DNA of 64,000 bases. Source: Clostridia bacterium. Its GTDB lineage: Bacteria; Bacillota; Clostridia; Oscillospirales; CAG-272. The stretch spans positions 1 to 64,000 of the forward strand of contig JAFVQU010000021.1 of the NCBI GenBank assembly GCA_017504625.1. The letters run 5' to 3'. Shown in pieces: positions 26,162 to 35,611 of this stretch; the first letter of the stretch is position 1, and every line of letters starts with the position of its first letter. A program made the translations under genes and the position numbers. The notes under the pieces were generated by a model. That model had not been told where the DNA came from. It was given only the letters and a program-made list of their open reading frames with translations, and did not search any database.

Positions 26162-27940
26162 TTACTTTTTCTTTGCTCCGCGCTTTTGCTCTAGCAAAGC
26201 GTTTATACTGTCGACACCGTCACCCGACGATGCCGAGATTTTCTTTTCTTTTTTCACCGTTTCGACACAGCTTGAGAACATTTCCCGACCGTTTTCGGTC
26301 AGCATTCTTCTCTTTTGCTCAAGTCCCTGAAGCCTTCCCATCTCGTCGGGATTGAAAAACTCACCGAGCATCGAAAAATCGTACTGATCCGCTCTCTCAA
26401 GCTCGATTATTTTTTCAAACGCGCGACCGTGGAAATCCGAGATAAAATCGTCGCGTGACAATTCGACCTTACCCGAAGTAACAAGTCCTCTGTACTCCTC
26501 GCGCAGAAGCAAAAGTCCGATGACCGCTTCCTCTGCCGATTTCGCTTTTATATTCTTAATTCCGTCGGGATTAACTCTGTCGCCGATGCCCATCGCGCCA
26601 AGCCTTATCTCTTGCTCGGTCTTGGCATTATAGCTCTTGATTTTTTTCTTTCGGAGAGCCTCAATATCATTCTTAAGTCCCTCAAGCGATACGCCGAGCT
26701 TTTGCGCCGTCTGTGAAGCGTAAACGTCGCGCTCAACCTGCGAATAGACGTCGGAAATGTAGTCGCGCATCTCCTGTGCCGCCTTTATCTTCTCATCAAC
26801 GAGCGCTACGTCGTATTTAGACAGCACGCTTTCAAGCTTGAACTCAAATCCGGTTCTGCTCGATTCAAGCACCTGACGGAATTTATCCGCACCGAATTTT
26901 TTAATAAACTCGTCGGGGTCCTTAGCGCCGTCCATTCTGATTATCTTGACGTCAAGACCGACCTCGGAGAGCATTCTTACCGCTTTTCTCGTCGCGTTTT
27001 GCCCTGCCTCGTCCGAATCGTAGCATATAAGCACCTGCTTTGTATGCTTTGCCATAAGCCTTGCCTGCTCCTGCGTAAGAGCCGTTCCGAGCGTAGCGAC
27101 GGCGTTCTCAAAGCCCGCCGCGTGCAGCGCGATAACGTCCATATAGCCCTCGCAGAGTATAAGCCTTTCGGCGCAGTGATTTTTTGCGTAATTCAGTGCA
27201 AAAAGGTTCTTACTCTTTTTAAATCCGGGTGTATCCGAAGTATTAAGGTATTTCGGCTTTGAATCGTCTAACACTCGACCGCCAAACGCAATAATATCGC
27301 CCGTGGTGTTAATTACGGGGAAGATAACTCGGTTGCGGAACATATCGTTAGTCCACGTTCTGCCGTTTTTCTCCATTTTTCGACCGAGAAAGGCAACCTG
27401 CAGCTCCTCGTCGCTATATCCCTTTGATTTTAAATGCTTTGAAAGCCCATCATAACTATTAGGAGCAAATCCAAGCCCGAATCTCTTGATTATCGTCATC
27501 GGAAGCCTTCGCTTGTTCACAAAATAGTCCATTCCTACTTGTCCAAGCTCCTTATCAAACAAGCACGCGCGGAAATATTTTGCCGCCTCGAGATTCATCT
27601 CAAGAACTTTCTGCTTTCCGATTCCTCCGCGTTCCTTTTCCTGATCCGCCGCGGTTATCGTTATTCCCGCCCGTTTAGCAAGGAATTCGATAGCACCGGG
27701 ATAATCAAGGTTTTCCGACCGCATCGCAAACGTAAAGGCGTCACCGCCCGCGCCGCAGCCGAAGCAATAGAATGACTGCGTTCCCGGGAACACCGTAAAG
27801 GACGGCGTTTTCTCACCGTGATACGGGCAAAGTCCGTTAAAATTCGAGCCTGCGCGCTTTAGGTTTACGTAGCTTCCGATAAGGTCTACTATATCGTTTC
27901 GGGAACGGATCTCTTCAATTAATTCCTTTGAGATCAGCAT
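26162..27940 (-). CDS. dnaG: DNA primase DnaG
   Basis: 592 residues. The CHC2 zinc finger is intact (Cys38, His41, Cys59, Cys62 within [12 protein letters not shown] and [10 protein letters not shown]). The catalytic core follows, with [10 protein letters not shown], and the TOPRIM domain with [14 protein letters not shown] and CYDSDEAG. The C-terminal helicase-binding domain ends in a Lys-rich tail. It makes RNA primers at the replication fork. It overlaps the stop of dgt by 7 nt and precedes rpoD by 31 nt, so the three are translationally and transcriptionally linked. Confidence 0.97.
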   Translation of the reverse strand: MLISKELIEEIRSRNDIVDLIGSYVNLKRAGSNFNGLCPYHGEKTPSFTVFPGTQSFYCFGCGAGGDAFTFAMRSENLDYPGAIEFLAKRAGITITAADQEKERGGIGKQKVLEMNLEAAKYFRACLFDKELGQVGMDYFVNKRRLPMTIIKRFGLGFAPNSYDGLSKHLKSKGYSDEELQVAFLGRKMEKNGRTWTNDMFRNRVIFPVINTTGDIIAFGGRVLDDSKPKYLNTSDTPGFKKSKNLFALNYAKNHCAERLILCEGYMDVIALHAAGFENAVATLGTALTQEQARLMAKHTKQVLICYDSDEAGQNATRKAVRMLSEVGLDVKIIRMDGAKDPDEFIKKFGADKFRQVLESSRTGFEFKLESVLSKYDVALVDEKIKAAQEMRDYISDVYSQVERDVYASQTAQKLGVSLEGLKNDIEALRKKKIKSYNAKTEQEIRLGAMGIGDRVNPDGIKNIKAKSAEEAVIGLLLLREEYRGLVTSGKVELSRDDFISDFHGRAFEKIIELERADQYDFSMLGEFFNPDEMGRLQGLEQKRRMLTENGREMFSSCVETVKKEKKISASSGDGVDSINALLEQKRGAKKK

Positions 27941-28959
27941 TTACCCCTCCACACCTTAGGAACGAAAAGATCGTTGTAGGTTTCGATCGCATATCTGTCG
28001 GTCATACCCGACACGAAATCGCAAACGCAACGCTCCACCCCTTCGCTCTCTATATTTTTGTAATAGGACTGCGGCAGCTTCTCGGGATTTTTAACGTAAT
28101 ACTCAAAGAGCTTTACAAGCATTTCCTGAGCCTTTGCCTCCTCGCCTTTCGCCATTGGATTAAGATAAACGTGCTCAAAAAGGTAGGAGCGCAAAGCGTT
28201 GGTAGCCACCGCGACCTCGTCACTCATCTTTATCTCGGGCCTGTCGTAGCTGTTGTCTATGACCGAGGTGACCATGGTATTGATCCTCTCGCTGTGTTCT
28301 CTGCCGAGAACCTCTATAATATCGCGCGGAATGTCGTCTACGGTAAGAATACCTGCGCGCACCGCGTCGTCTATATCGTGATTTATGTACGCTATACGGT
28401 CGGCGTACTTTACAATGATGCCTTCAAGAGTAGACGCCATATTCGAGCCCGTATGGTTAACTATGCCGTCACGCACCTCAAAGGTAAGATTAAGTCCCGC
28501 GCCGTTATTTTCAAGCTTTTCCACTACTCTTAAGCTCTGCTTGTAATGAGTGAAGCTTGCGTCGTAGCACTCCTGAAGCGCCGCCTCACCCGCGTGCCCG
28601 AAGGGAGTGTGACCAAGATCGTGACCGAGAGCCGCCGCCTCGGTAAGATCCTCGTTGAGTCTGAGCGCACGCGCGATAATTCTCGCTATCTGAGTAACCT
28701 CAAGAGTGTGTGTAAGCCTTGTTCTGTAATGATCTCCCGCGGGCGCTAAAAAGACCTGCGTTTTATTCATCAGTCGGCGGAAGGATTGCGAATGGATTAT
28801 CTTATCTCTGTCGCGCTGGAACTCGGTACGGTTGCGGCAGACCTCATACGGATGCTCGCGCCCCTTGGTGTTCGCGGTAAGAAAAGCATATTTTGACAAG
28901 GTATCCTTTTCACGCTCAACGAATATCTCGCTGATACTCTTTTGCGACTTCTTTAGCAT
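27934..28959 (-). CDS. dgt: Deoxyguanosinetriphosphate triphosphohydrolase (HD domain)
   Basis: 341 residues, the short Dgt-like form. The HD metal site is visible: RLTHTLEV, GHDLGHTPFGHAGE and the later YINHDIDDA aspartate. The N-terminal RTEFQRDRDKIIHSQSFRRL is typical of the family. It hydrolyses dNTPs to deoxynucleosides and triphosphate and so may tune dNTP supply for the primase and replication genes downstream. GGGAGG lies 7 nt upstream of the ATG. Confidence 0.93.
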   Translation of the reverse strand: MLKKSQKSISEIFVEREKDTLSKYAFLTANTKGREHPYEVCRNRTEFQRDRDKIIHSQSFRRLMNKTQVFLAPAGDHYRTRLTHTLEVTQIARIIARALRLNEDLTEAAALGHDLGHTPFGHAGEAALQECYDASFTHYKQSLRVVEKLENNGAGLNLTFEVRDGIVNHTGSNMASTLEGIIVKYADRIAYINHDIDDAVRAGILTVDDIPRDIIEVLGREHSERINTMVTSVIDNSYDRPEIKMSDEVAVATNALRSYLFEHVYLNPMAKGEEAKAQEMLVKLFEYYVKNPEKLPQSYYKNIESEGVERCVCDFVSGMTDRYAIETYNDLFVPKVWRGKC

Positions 28960-29110
28960 AACATCTTCCTCCCTTTCGACAAATTCCGAAAAATTGCCCC
29001 CGCCTGTCCTAAAAGTCTATTTTTTACGGGATGCAATATAAATATACGCAAAAAATCTTAAAATCTCTTTTTTTAAGCGTAATATTTTTTAAAAAAACAA
29101 TATTTTTCGC

Positions 29111-30040
29111 TTATTCTGCGATTATTTGTATATTTCCGACTCCAAGCTCTATAAGCTCGCTGCGAATTTCCGAATTTTCGCGCGACAGCACCATACGCAA
29201 TCCGTACGCCTCGACGTAGTATTTTACGCTGTCAACAAGCGCTTCAAGCGTGGAGCTATTTGACTCCTCGCTTTCCTCGGTTACCTCAAAAGCGCGAAGG
29301 TCAAGCGCAAGATAATCGCAAGCTGACCTTACTCTGCCGGCAAGATAAACTCCGTCATCAACAGCCGATATAATCTCCCGCGACACAAGCACCCCGAGCG
29401 GAGCGTTTCCCGCCGCCCTTGACGCATCGCTTACGTATTTCTCTATTTCTGAAATATTGTCGGCATTGACCTTAAGACCGACCACCAAAATATCGTCAAC
29501 TCCCGCATCAGCCGCCTCGCTGATAAGCGCTATCTCGTAAGCCTTGTATATCTCGCGCAGATATTCATCCTCACACTCAAAAGCAGTTGAGCAAATATAC
29601 GCGCACGCATATCCGCCAAGCTTGTGTAGGTATTCGATCTCTTCAGTCAAGTGTAAGCCGAGCTCATTTTTCGCGATCCCCACATTTGCCGCGGTAGCAG
29701 AGTCAAACGAAAGCACGCCCTTCGCGTCGCGAAGACAGAACGAAAGGTCACCCTCACCGCTCCTGACGTATCCTCTCGCGTCTGCTCCAAGCACGTAGTA
29801 AAATGCATCTACCGCCTTTACGGTCTTTTCGCCCGAGCTGTAAGGCTCGTAATCAAAGCGGTATTTTCTTCCGCTTTTATATTGCTCTGCCTTCTTGCCA
29901 AGCGCGATACCGATAACCACCGACAAAATCAGGCAAACAAGCACGACAGCGATCACGGCAAAAATCGCCACGATCTTTGAGGAGCTATTATCGAATTTTC
30001 TTCTGCGCGTATATCTTACGCTTCGTCTGAATCTGGACAT
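29111..30040 (-). CDS. Membrane-anchored protein of unknown function, TIM-barrel-like
   Basis: 309 residues; the family was not recognised. A very basic N-terminus (RFRRSVRYTRRRKF) precedes one transmembrane helix (about 24-46, IVAIFAVIAVVLVCLILSVV). The rest is outside the cell: a repeated beta/alpha pattern with YYVLGADARGYV, YAYICSTAFECEDEYL, DDILVVGLKV and LGVLVSREIISA suggests a barrel like those of polysaccharide-modifying enzymes. It has no obvious catalytic signature. It follows the PpiC-like gene by 46 nt and precedes dgt by 150 nt. Confidence 0.6.
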   Translation of the reverse strand: MSRFRRSVRYTRRRKFDNSSSKIVAIFAVIAVVLVCLILSVVIGIALGKKAEQYKSGRKYRFDYEPYSSGEKTVKAVDAFYYVLGADARGYVRSGEGDLSFCLRDAKGVLSFDSATAANVGIAKNELGLHLTEEIEYLHKLGGYACAYICSTAFECEDEYLREIYKAYEIALISEAADAGVDDILVVGLKVNADNISEIEKYVSDASRAAGNAPLGVLVSREIISAVDDGVYLAGRVRSACDYLALDLRAFEVTEESEESNSSTLEALVDSVKYYVEAYGLRMVLSRENSEIRSELIELGVGNIQIIAE

Positions 30041-30086
30041 ATTCTCCTCCCTTCAATGATCTGCGCTATGCGCCGCTTTTCTTTTT

Positions 30087-31223
30087 TTATTTGATATCTA
30101 TAAGTCTGATGCTCTCAAAATACTCGTTGGGGACAAATTCTATATTGTCCTTCTGCTCATTTTCAAGCGAATAAAGTACCGAATACTGATACTGTGCGAG
30201 AAGCTCGTTAACTCTCTTTCTCGCGCCCTCAAGCTCAGGCTCAAGTCGCATAATTACATAATATCCGTCAGCCGTCTCAACGGCCTCGCTTGTGCCAAAG
30301 TATTCAAGCGCAAAAGCCGCGCTCTCATAAGCCTCTCCCATCTGACCGCGTGTAAAATAAACTCCGTCGTTAGTCAAGGAAAATCCGGGAACGAAGGGGG
30401 CTGAGCCTATCGCCGAGCACATCATAGAATACCGAGCCTCATCGTTTTCCTCAGCCGCAAGAGCCGCCGCAGTTGCCTTTGCTCTTTCAAGGCTCTCGGA
30501 CGCGTCTATATACTGTGACGTTTTTGGATAATATGCGTGAATGGTTCTCGCATAATCTCCACTATTGACGACGTACTCGGTGAAATCAACCACGCTCTCT
30601 GGCTCGTCAACGCTGTAAATTATCCTGTCCCCGTCCTCAATAAGCTTGTCAAGTATCTGTCCCTCGACAATATCGACCTTGTAAACAAATCTCAAAAGAC
30701 TGTCTGTCATATTCATCGAAGCAAGCGCAGTTTTGTATTCCTCAACCGAATCGTTGCAGTTTTCGTTTACAAACTTTTCAATAGCTTTCTGCACTTCCCT
30801 TTTAAGCGCGTAGGAATCTGTTTTAATACCCATTTCCTCTGCAAGTGCCAGCACTGAATAGTTCTCCTTGAGCTTTTCAAAAACCTTTGCCTCAAGTGCC
30901 TTTTCATAGATCTCCTGCTCTGAAAGATCAAGCGAGTCGTATGCTCCAAGCTCACGGTCAAGCTCGGCGCGACAAACGATAGTGACGTAGCGAAGCTCCT
31001 CGTACCTGACGTCAAAGCCCGCACACTCACCGACTACCGTCGCCTCCTGCTCACTGCTCTTTATGGGCCTGACGCGTCCAAGTCCGTTGACGATGACGAT
31101 CACCGCAAAAATAATTGCCGCCAATATTGCCACGCCTATAATAGCCGCCGCAACGATCTTCTTTTTAGTCCAATTTATCTTTTTATTTTCTCTTGTCTTT
31201 TTTTGAGTCTTTGAAGCTGCCAT
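30087..31223 (-). CDS. Membrane-anchored PpiC/PrsA-like foldase
   Basis: 378 residues. A Lys-rich start (TQKKTRENKKINWTKKK) precedes a transmembrane helix (about 25-47). A SurA/PrsA-like helical N-domain follows, then a parvulin-like region near 270-330: YFTRGQMGEAYESAAFALEY and VETADGYYVIMRLEPE match the rotamase core. It probably assists folding of exported proteins outside the membrane, with a signal anchor instead of the usual PrsA lipid anchor. It is the first gene of a possible operon with the unknown 309-residue protein. Confidence 0.75.
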   Translation of the reverse strand: MAASKTQKKTRENKKINWTKKKIVAAAIIGVAILAAIIFAVIVIVNGLGRVRPIKSSEQEATVVGECAGFDVRYEELRYVTIVCRAELDRELGAYDSLDLSEQEIYEKALEAKVFEKLKENYSVLALAEEMGIKTDSYALKREVQKAIEKFVNENCNDSVEEYKTALASMNMTDSLLRFVYKVDIVEGQILDKLIEDGDRIIYSVDEPESVVDFTEYVVNSGDYARTIHAYYPKTSQYIDASESLERAKATAAALAAEENDEARYSMMCSAIGSAPFVPGFSLTNDGVYFTRGQMGEAYESAAFALEYFGTSEAVETADGYYVIMRLEPELEGARKRVNELLAQYQYSVLYSLENEQKDNIEFVPNEYFESIRLIDIK

Positions 31224-31376
31224 AAAACACTTTCCTCCGACCTTTCAGATGATTTTTCAACAAATCCCGTGCGAAAAGCACATTTCCCCATGATAATTTG
31301 TTATTATATCATATCATTGTGAATTTGGTGTGAATTTTCTTTTCCCGCGCCTGATTAATTTATTTTTTAAAATTAC

Positions 31377-31405
31377 TATACAAAAATAAAAAGTTGTGTT
31401 ATAAT
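31377..31405 (+). promoter_or_regulatory. Promoter of hprK-sfp
   Basis: TATACA (31377-31382), 17-nt spacer, TATAAT (31400-31405). Confidence 0.6.
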
Positions 31406-31445
31406 TGAAGCATAAATAAGCCGTATGGCAGATCGGAGAAAAATT

Positions 31446-32378
31446 ATGAAGTGTGAATACAGCATCCCACTGTGTGAGCTTGAAAAGGAATTTGATCTCG
31501 AAAAAATAATCACTCCCGACAACTACGCCGAGATACTCATAAACACCCCCGAGGTGCTTCGTCCCGGACTTGCGCTTGCGGGATTCTACGAGATATTCGA
31601 CGCAAAACGTCTCAGCATAATCGGTAACGCAGAGCACAGATATCTTCTTCGTCTTACCCCAGAGGACAGAAAAAAGAAGATATCCGACTTTGTTGCCGCA
31701 AAGCCCGTCGCAATAATCTTTACAACGAGCAACGAAATTTTTGAGGAATTTATCGAGCCTGCAAAGACTTATAACGTTCCCATTCTTCGCACGAAGGAAA
31801 AAACAAGTCCCTTTATGGCGGCGCTTATCAGCTCGCTCAATACACATCTCGCGCCCAGAATCACTCGTCACGGCGTTCTTATCGAGGTATACGGCGAAGG
31901 TCTGCTCATCCTTGGTGACAGCGGCGTAGGTAAGAGTGAAACGGCAATCGAGCTTGTAAAGCGCGGTCACAGACTTATAGCAGACGACGCGGTTGAAATC
32001 AAGCGTGTGTCCGCCAAAACCCTCGTTGGCTCCGCTCCCGAGATAATCCGTCACTACGTCGAGCTTCGCGGCATCGGTATCGTTGACGTGCGCCGTCTTT
32101 TCGGTATGGGCGCGGTCAAGGTTACCGAAAAGATCGACCTCGTTATCAATCTTGAAACCTGGGTACAGGGCAAGATGTACGACAGACTCGGTCTTGATGA
32201 GGAAAAGATCGACATTCTCGGAAACAAGGTGCCCTCTATCACCATTCCCGTAAAGCCCGGACGTAACCTCGCCATAATTCTTGAGATCGCCGCGATGAAC
32301 AACCGTCAGAAGCGCATGGGCTACAATACCGCAGAGGAGTTCAACAAGCGCTTGATGGAGCAGATGGGTGATTATTGA
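31446..32378 (+). CDS. hprK: HPr kinase/phosphorylase
   Basis: 310 residues from ATG 31446; GGAG lies 7 nt upstream, and the longer frame starting 21 nt earlier has no such site. The P-loop GDSGVGKSE (about 157-165) and the signature LRGIGIVDVRRLFGMGAVK are present, as is the C-terminal RQKRMGYNTAEEF. It phosphorylates and dephosphorylates Ser46 of HPr, the central signal of CcpA-type catabolite repression, and fits the glycan genes nearby. Its stop overlaps the next start (TGATG). Confidence 0.97.
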   Translation: MKCEYSIPLCELEKEFDLEKIITPDNYAEILINTPEVLRPGLALAGFYEIFDAKRLSIIGNAEHRYLLRLTPEDRKKKISDFVAAKPVAIIFTTSNEIFEEFIEPAKTYNVPILRTKEKTSPFMAALISSLNTHLAPRITRHGVLIEVYGEGLLILGDSGVGKSETAIELVKRGHRLIADDAVEIKRVSAKTLVGSAPEIIRHYVELRGIGIVDVRRLFGMGAVKVTEKIDLVINLETWVQGKMYDRLGLDEEKIDILGNKVPSITIPVKPGRNLAIILEIAAMNNRQKRMGYNTAEEFNKRLMEQMGDY

Positions 32379-33049
32379 TGATCTATCTTTATTGCTCTGC
32401 TCTGCCGATAAATTTTTCGGTCGAGGAGGCGGCGCGCTCCTTGAAGCAAAAGCTTAGCGGTAGCGAAAACTCCGAGTTTATAGACAAGATAGCAAGCAGA
32501 ATCCCCTCCGCCGCGGCGGAGGGGTTGTACGCCCTTGAGATCCTCTTAAAAATGGTAGAAGCAAAATTTCCCGACGTTAATCTCAAAAAAGTCACCATTA
32601 AAAGAGGCGAAAACGGAAAACCATACTTCAAAGGCTGCCGCCTCTGCTTTAATCTGTCGCATTCGGGCGGCGCGGTTGCATGCGCTCTCTCGGATAGCGG
32701 CGACGTCGGTGTCGATATTGAAGCTGCGGAAATAACTCCCGAAAAGGCAAAAAAGCTCGCCAAGCGATTTTTTGACAAGGACGAGGTTGCTGCCGTCAAC
32801 CGTTCCCCCAATGAATTTGCTCGGATCTGGACGAGAAAAGAAGCACTTGCAAAGCATTTTGGCGCAAATTTAGCAGATTTTGCAAAAAAGACGTCCGAAA
32901 ACGATGAATTTGCAGAAATTTCTTTCCACAATTTTAAATATTGCAATTACCCCGTAACCCTTTGTACTAAAAGGAATTTTGACAAGGTAATCCTGCTTGT
33001 TGACCTTGCAAAACAAAAAAACACGAAAAATTTCAAAAAAAACTCTTGA
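32378..33049 (+). CDS. 4'-phosphopantetheinyl transferase (Sfp type)
   Basis: 223 residues from ATG 32378, one base inside the hprK stop. The family motifs are NLSHSGG, VGVDIE (about 110-115, metal-binding Asp and Glu) and WTRKEALAKHFG (about 151-162). It transfers phosphopantetheine from CoA to carrier-protein serines. With no synthase gene nearby, it may serve acyl carrier protein or a remote cluster. The tRNA-Glu promoter begins within its stop codon. Confidence 0.9.
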   Translation: MIYLYCSALPINFSVEEAARSLKQKLSGSENSEFIDKIASRIPSAAAEGLYALEILLKMVEAKFPDVNLKKVTIKRGENGKPYFKGCRLCFNLSHSGGAVACALSDSGDVGVDIEAAEITPEKAKKLAKRFFDKDEVAAVNRSPNEFARIWTRKEALAKHFGANLADFAKKTSENDEFAEISFHNFKYCNYPVTLCTKRNFDKVILLVDLAKQKNTKNFKKNS

Positions 33050-33074
33050 CAAACGACTTTGACTGTGATATAAT
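33046..33074 (+). promoter_or_regulatory. Promoter of tRNA-Glu
   Basis: TTGACA (33046-33051), 17-nt spacer, TATAAT (33069-33074). The -35 box overlaps the stop codon of the phosphopantetheinyl transferase. Confidence 0.92.
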
Positions 33075-33093
33075 ATCAAAGTCGTCAAGATAC

Positions 33094-33168
33094 GGCCCAT
33101 TGGTCAAGCGGTTAAGACGCTAGCCTCTCACGCTGGAAACTCGGGTTCGATTCCCGGATGGGTCACCA
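33094..33168 (+). tRNA. tRNA-Glu (anticodon CTC), CCA encoded
   Basis: 75 nt. The acceptor GGCCCAT pairs with ATGGGTC, the anticodon stem CTAGC/GCTGG holds the loop CTCTCAC with anticodon CTC, and the T arm has GGTTCGATTCC. CCA is encoded at 33166-33168. Confidence 0.95.
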
Positions 33169-33173
33169 AAAAG

Positions 33174-33206
33174 AAAACACCACCAACTCGGTGGTGTTTT
33201 TCTTTT
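33174..33206 (+). terminator. Terminator of tRNA-Glu
   Basis: 11-bp perfect stem (33174-33184 with 33190-33200), 5-nt loop, followed by T-rich sequence. Confidence 0.9.
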
Positions 33207-33339
33207 TGCTAATTTATTCGTGTTGCGAGAATTCGTACGATTCAAAACCACAAGGTTTTGAATTAAAGGTTCAGATTCCTACGTTCGCTTCGCTCACTAA
33301 CCGAGTTTTGCTTTGCAAAACCTCGCCGGACATGTTACC
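33207..33339. other. Hairpin-rich spacer with a T-arm-like piece
   Basis: No gene. Two hairpins are clear: TTCAAAACC/GGTTTTGAA (33241-33262) and GTTTTGC/GCAAAAC near 33305-33321. The stretch GGTTCAGATTCC (33269-33280) looks like a tRNA T arm and the block ends in GTTACCA, like a tRNA 3' end, but no tRNA can be folded. Confidence 0.5.
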
Positions 33340-33376
33340 AAAAAACAGGAGCAACTTTGGTTGCTCCTGTTTTTTG
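33340..33376 (-). terminator. Terminator of the U32-uppP-nhaC operon
   Basis: 16-bp stem (33340-33355 with 33360-33375) with A6 and T6 ends, just after the nhaC stop; usable from both strands. Confidence 0.9.
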
Positions 33377-33386
33377 TTTATATTTT

Positions 33387-34985
33387 TCACGCTTTCTTCT
33401 TAGTTACCGCTTTGATAACAAACAGAGTTCCAACCGTGAGGACAATGCCTATGGGGAGGCATATCCACGCGTTCTGCACAAATCCTGCCAAAAGGAACAT
33501 TACAAAGGATATAGCCGCTACGGTAATAGCATAGGGCAACTGAGTTGAAACGTGGTCAACGTGATTGCACTGTGCGCCCGCCGACGCCATAATAGTGGTA
33601 TCGGAGATAGGCGAGCAATGGTCGCCGCATACCGCACCCGCAAGGCAAGCCGAAATACCGATAAACTGGAGAGGATCGCCTGCCTCAAACACTCCAAGAA
33701 CGATAGGAATAAGAATTCCGAAGGTTCCCCAGCTTGTACCCGTTGCAAAGGAGATAAAGCAAGCAACAACGAAAATAACCGCGGGAAGAAGCGACGTAAG
33801 GCTACCCGCGCCCTCCATAATGCTCTTTACAAAGTCGTCACTGCCGAGAAGTCCGGTAGTGTTCTTAAGCGCGTTTGCAAAGGTAAGGATAAGGATAGCG
33901 GGAACCATTGCGCAAAATCCCTGAGGAAGCGCCTCCATAGACTCCTTGAAGCTCATGTGCTTGCGGATAAGATAGTATGCAATGATAAGGATAAGAGATA
34001 TAAGACCGCCCCAAGGCAATCCAACAGTCGCATCGGTATCACCGAACGCACCGACGAAATCCATATAGAATTCCGACTCGGCGGTAAAGAATCCGCCAAC
34101 GTACATAAGAGCAAGAACGCTTACTACGATAAGAAGAATTATCGGAATAATAATATCAAGAACGCCTGCGCGGGGATTTACCTCTCCGTCGTCATTCTTG
34201 CCCGAAAGCACGCCAAGATCACCATTCTGAGCCTTGATCTCAAACTCAGCCATCTTGCCGTAGTCAAAGCCGAGAAGTGATATTGTAATGATAAACACAA
34301 GAGTGAGGAGCGAATAAAAATTGAAAGGAATTGCTCGAACGAAGAGCTGGAGTCCTGTCATATCGCCCGCGACCTCAGGTGTAACGTTACTTGAAACGGC
34401 AGCCGCCCAAGAGGAGATAGGAGCGATCATGCATATAGGTGCCGCAGTCGCGTCGATAAGATATGCAAGCTTTGCGCGAGAGATCTTCTTGGAATCGGTA
34501 ATGGGCGCCATAACAGAGCCGACCGTAAGACAGTTGAAATAATCGTCGATAAAAATAAGAACACCGAGAACAAATGTAGCAAGAGCTGCACCGACCTTGG
34601 TCTTAATGTGCTTCTCTGCCCACTTACCAAATGCTCGAGCCGCGCCCGCGCGGTTTACAAGCGCAACTATAACGCCAAGCTCAACGAGGAATATAAATAT
34701 ACCCGCGTTGTCTTCTACCGCTTTGATAAGTCCTTCGCCTATAAGGGTATCGACAGTTCCGGTAAACGAGAAATTTGCGTGAAGCAAAGCACCCGTCAAA
34801 ACTCCGATAAAGAGCGAGCTGTAAACCTCTTTTGTAATGAGCGCCAATGCAATAGCGACAACGGGAGGAAAGAGCGACCAGAAGCTGCCCGCGATATTCT
34901 CACCCGCGGTAAGTCCTGCGACTACCAAAAGCCCGATGATCACCACTGCGGCGATCGCAAGTGTGATCTTTTTTGATTTTGTCAT
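33387..34985 (-). CDS. NhaC family Na+/H+ antiporter
   Basis: 532 residues with about 12-13 transmembrane helices. Recognisable segments are FWSLFPPVVAIALALITKEV, FIDDYFNCLTVGSVMAPITD, SFATGTSWGTFGILIPIVLG and GDHCSPISDTTIMASAGAQC, all typical of NhaC/YufR-like carriers. It exchanges sodium (or an organic anion in some relatives) for protons across the membrane. It is 29 nt after the RNase M5-like gene and last in its operon, ending at a strong terminator. Confidence 0.92.
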   Translation of the reverse strand: MTKSKKITLAIAAVVIIGLLVVAGLTAGENIAGSFWSLFPPVVAIALALITKEVYSSLFIGVLTGALLHANFSFTGTVDTLIGEGLIKAVEDNAGIFIFLVELGVIVALVNRAGAARAFGKWAEKHIKTKVGAALATFVLGVLIFIDDYFNCLTVGSVMAPITDSKKISRAKLAYLIDATAAPICMIAPISSWAAAVSSNVTPEVAGDMTGLQLFVRAIPFNFYSLLTLVFIITISLLGFDYGKMAEFEIKAQNGDLGVLSGKNDDGEVNPRAGVLDIIIPIILLIVVSVLALMYVGGFFTAESEFYMDFVGAFGDTDATVGLPWGGLISLILIIAYYLIRKHMSFKESMEALPQGFCAMVPAILILTFANALKNTTGLLGSDDFVKSIMEGAGSLTSLLPAVIFVVACFISFATGTSWGTFGILIPIVLGVFEAGDPLQFIGISACLAGAVCGDHCSPISDTTIMASAGAQCNHVDHVSTQLPYAITVAAISFVMFLLAGFVQNAWICLPIGIVLTVGTLFVIKAVTKKKA

Positions 34986-35014
34986 GATTTGTACTTCCTT
35001 CTTTTTTATATTTT

Positions 35015-35599
35015 TTATTTTTCAATCATTTGGTAAAGCTCTTCCCTGCTCATAAGCACGTTAAGAGCGGCAAGAAGAGCGTTTGGAGTCATACCGCGAG
35101 GCAGACCAAGCTTTACTGCCAGCCCGTCGCGCCGAGCCATACTGTCAGCTCCTCCCGTAAGTCCAAGCTCAAATAAGTCGACCTTTTCTATCTCGGCTCT
35201 CTCTACAACGTTCTCCTGCGAGTCGGTTGCAAAGGGGGAAAGCAGATTGCGAAGCAGCTCTGCATCGGTGCCCTCGACTCCGAGAAAGCCCTCCTTTGAT
35301 GCCTCAACCTTGCGCTTTTCCTTGCCCTTGACCTGAGGTGTGTAAAGCTGGATAAGCCTGTCCTTCGGTATTGCCGAGGTAATATGCGAGCGGATTACCT
35401 TTCCCGCACCGTCGCTATCGGTGATAACGATTATTTTACTCTTTTCGGCAAGCCTTTTTATAAGCGCGAGCTTTTCGTTGTTTTTGAAAACTCCAAAGCC
35501 CTCGGTCGTGATAACGCAAGCCTCAAAAAGCGATTTTATCTTGATCTTGTCGTATTTTCCCTCAACAATTATCGGGAAATCAATTTTTTTCTTTTCCAT
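35015..35599 (-). CDS. RNase M5-like TOPRIM protein (DUF4093)
   Basis: 194 residues from ATG 35599. A TTG directly after the uppP stop (35611) would add four residues; neither has a good ribosome site, so translation is probably coupled to uppP. FPIIVEGKYDKIKIKSLFEA and VITDSDGAGKVIRSHI carry the TOPRIM glutamate and Asp-x-Asp. The C-terminal DUF4093 part has GLTGGADSMARRDGLAVKLG. RNase M5 matures 5S rRNA by paired cuts. The length is close to the usual ~185. Confidence 0.85.
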   Translation of the reverse strand: MEKKKIDFPIIVEGKYDKIKIKSLFEACVITTEGFGVFKNNEKLALIKRLAEKSKIIVITDSDGAGKVIRSHITSAIPKDRLIQLYTPQVKGKEKRKVEASKEGFLGVEGTDAELLRNLLSPFATDSQENVVERAEIEKVDLFELGLTGGADSMARRDGLAVKLGLPRGMTPNALLAALNVLMSREELYQMIEK

Positions 35600-35611
35600 A
35601 TCAAATATCAA

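Noticed and set aside
33269..33339. A second tRNA gene after tRNA-Glu
   Set aside because: Only T-arm-like and 3'-end-like bits are present; no anticodon or acceptor stem can be formed.
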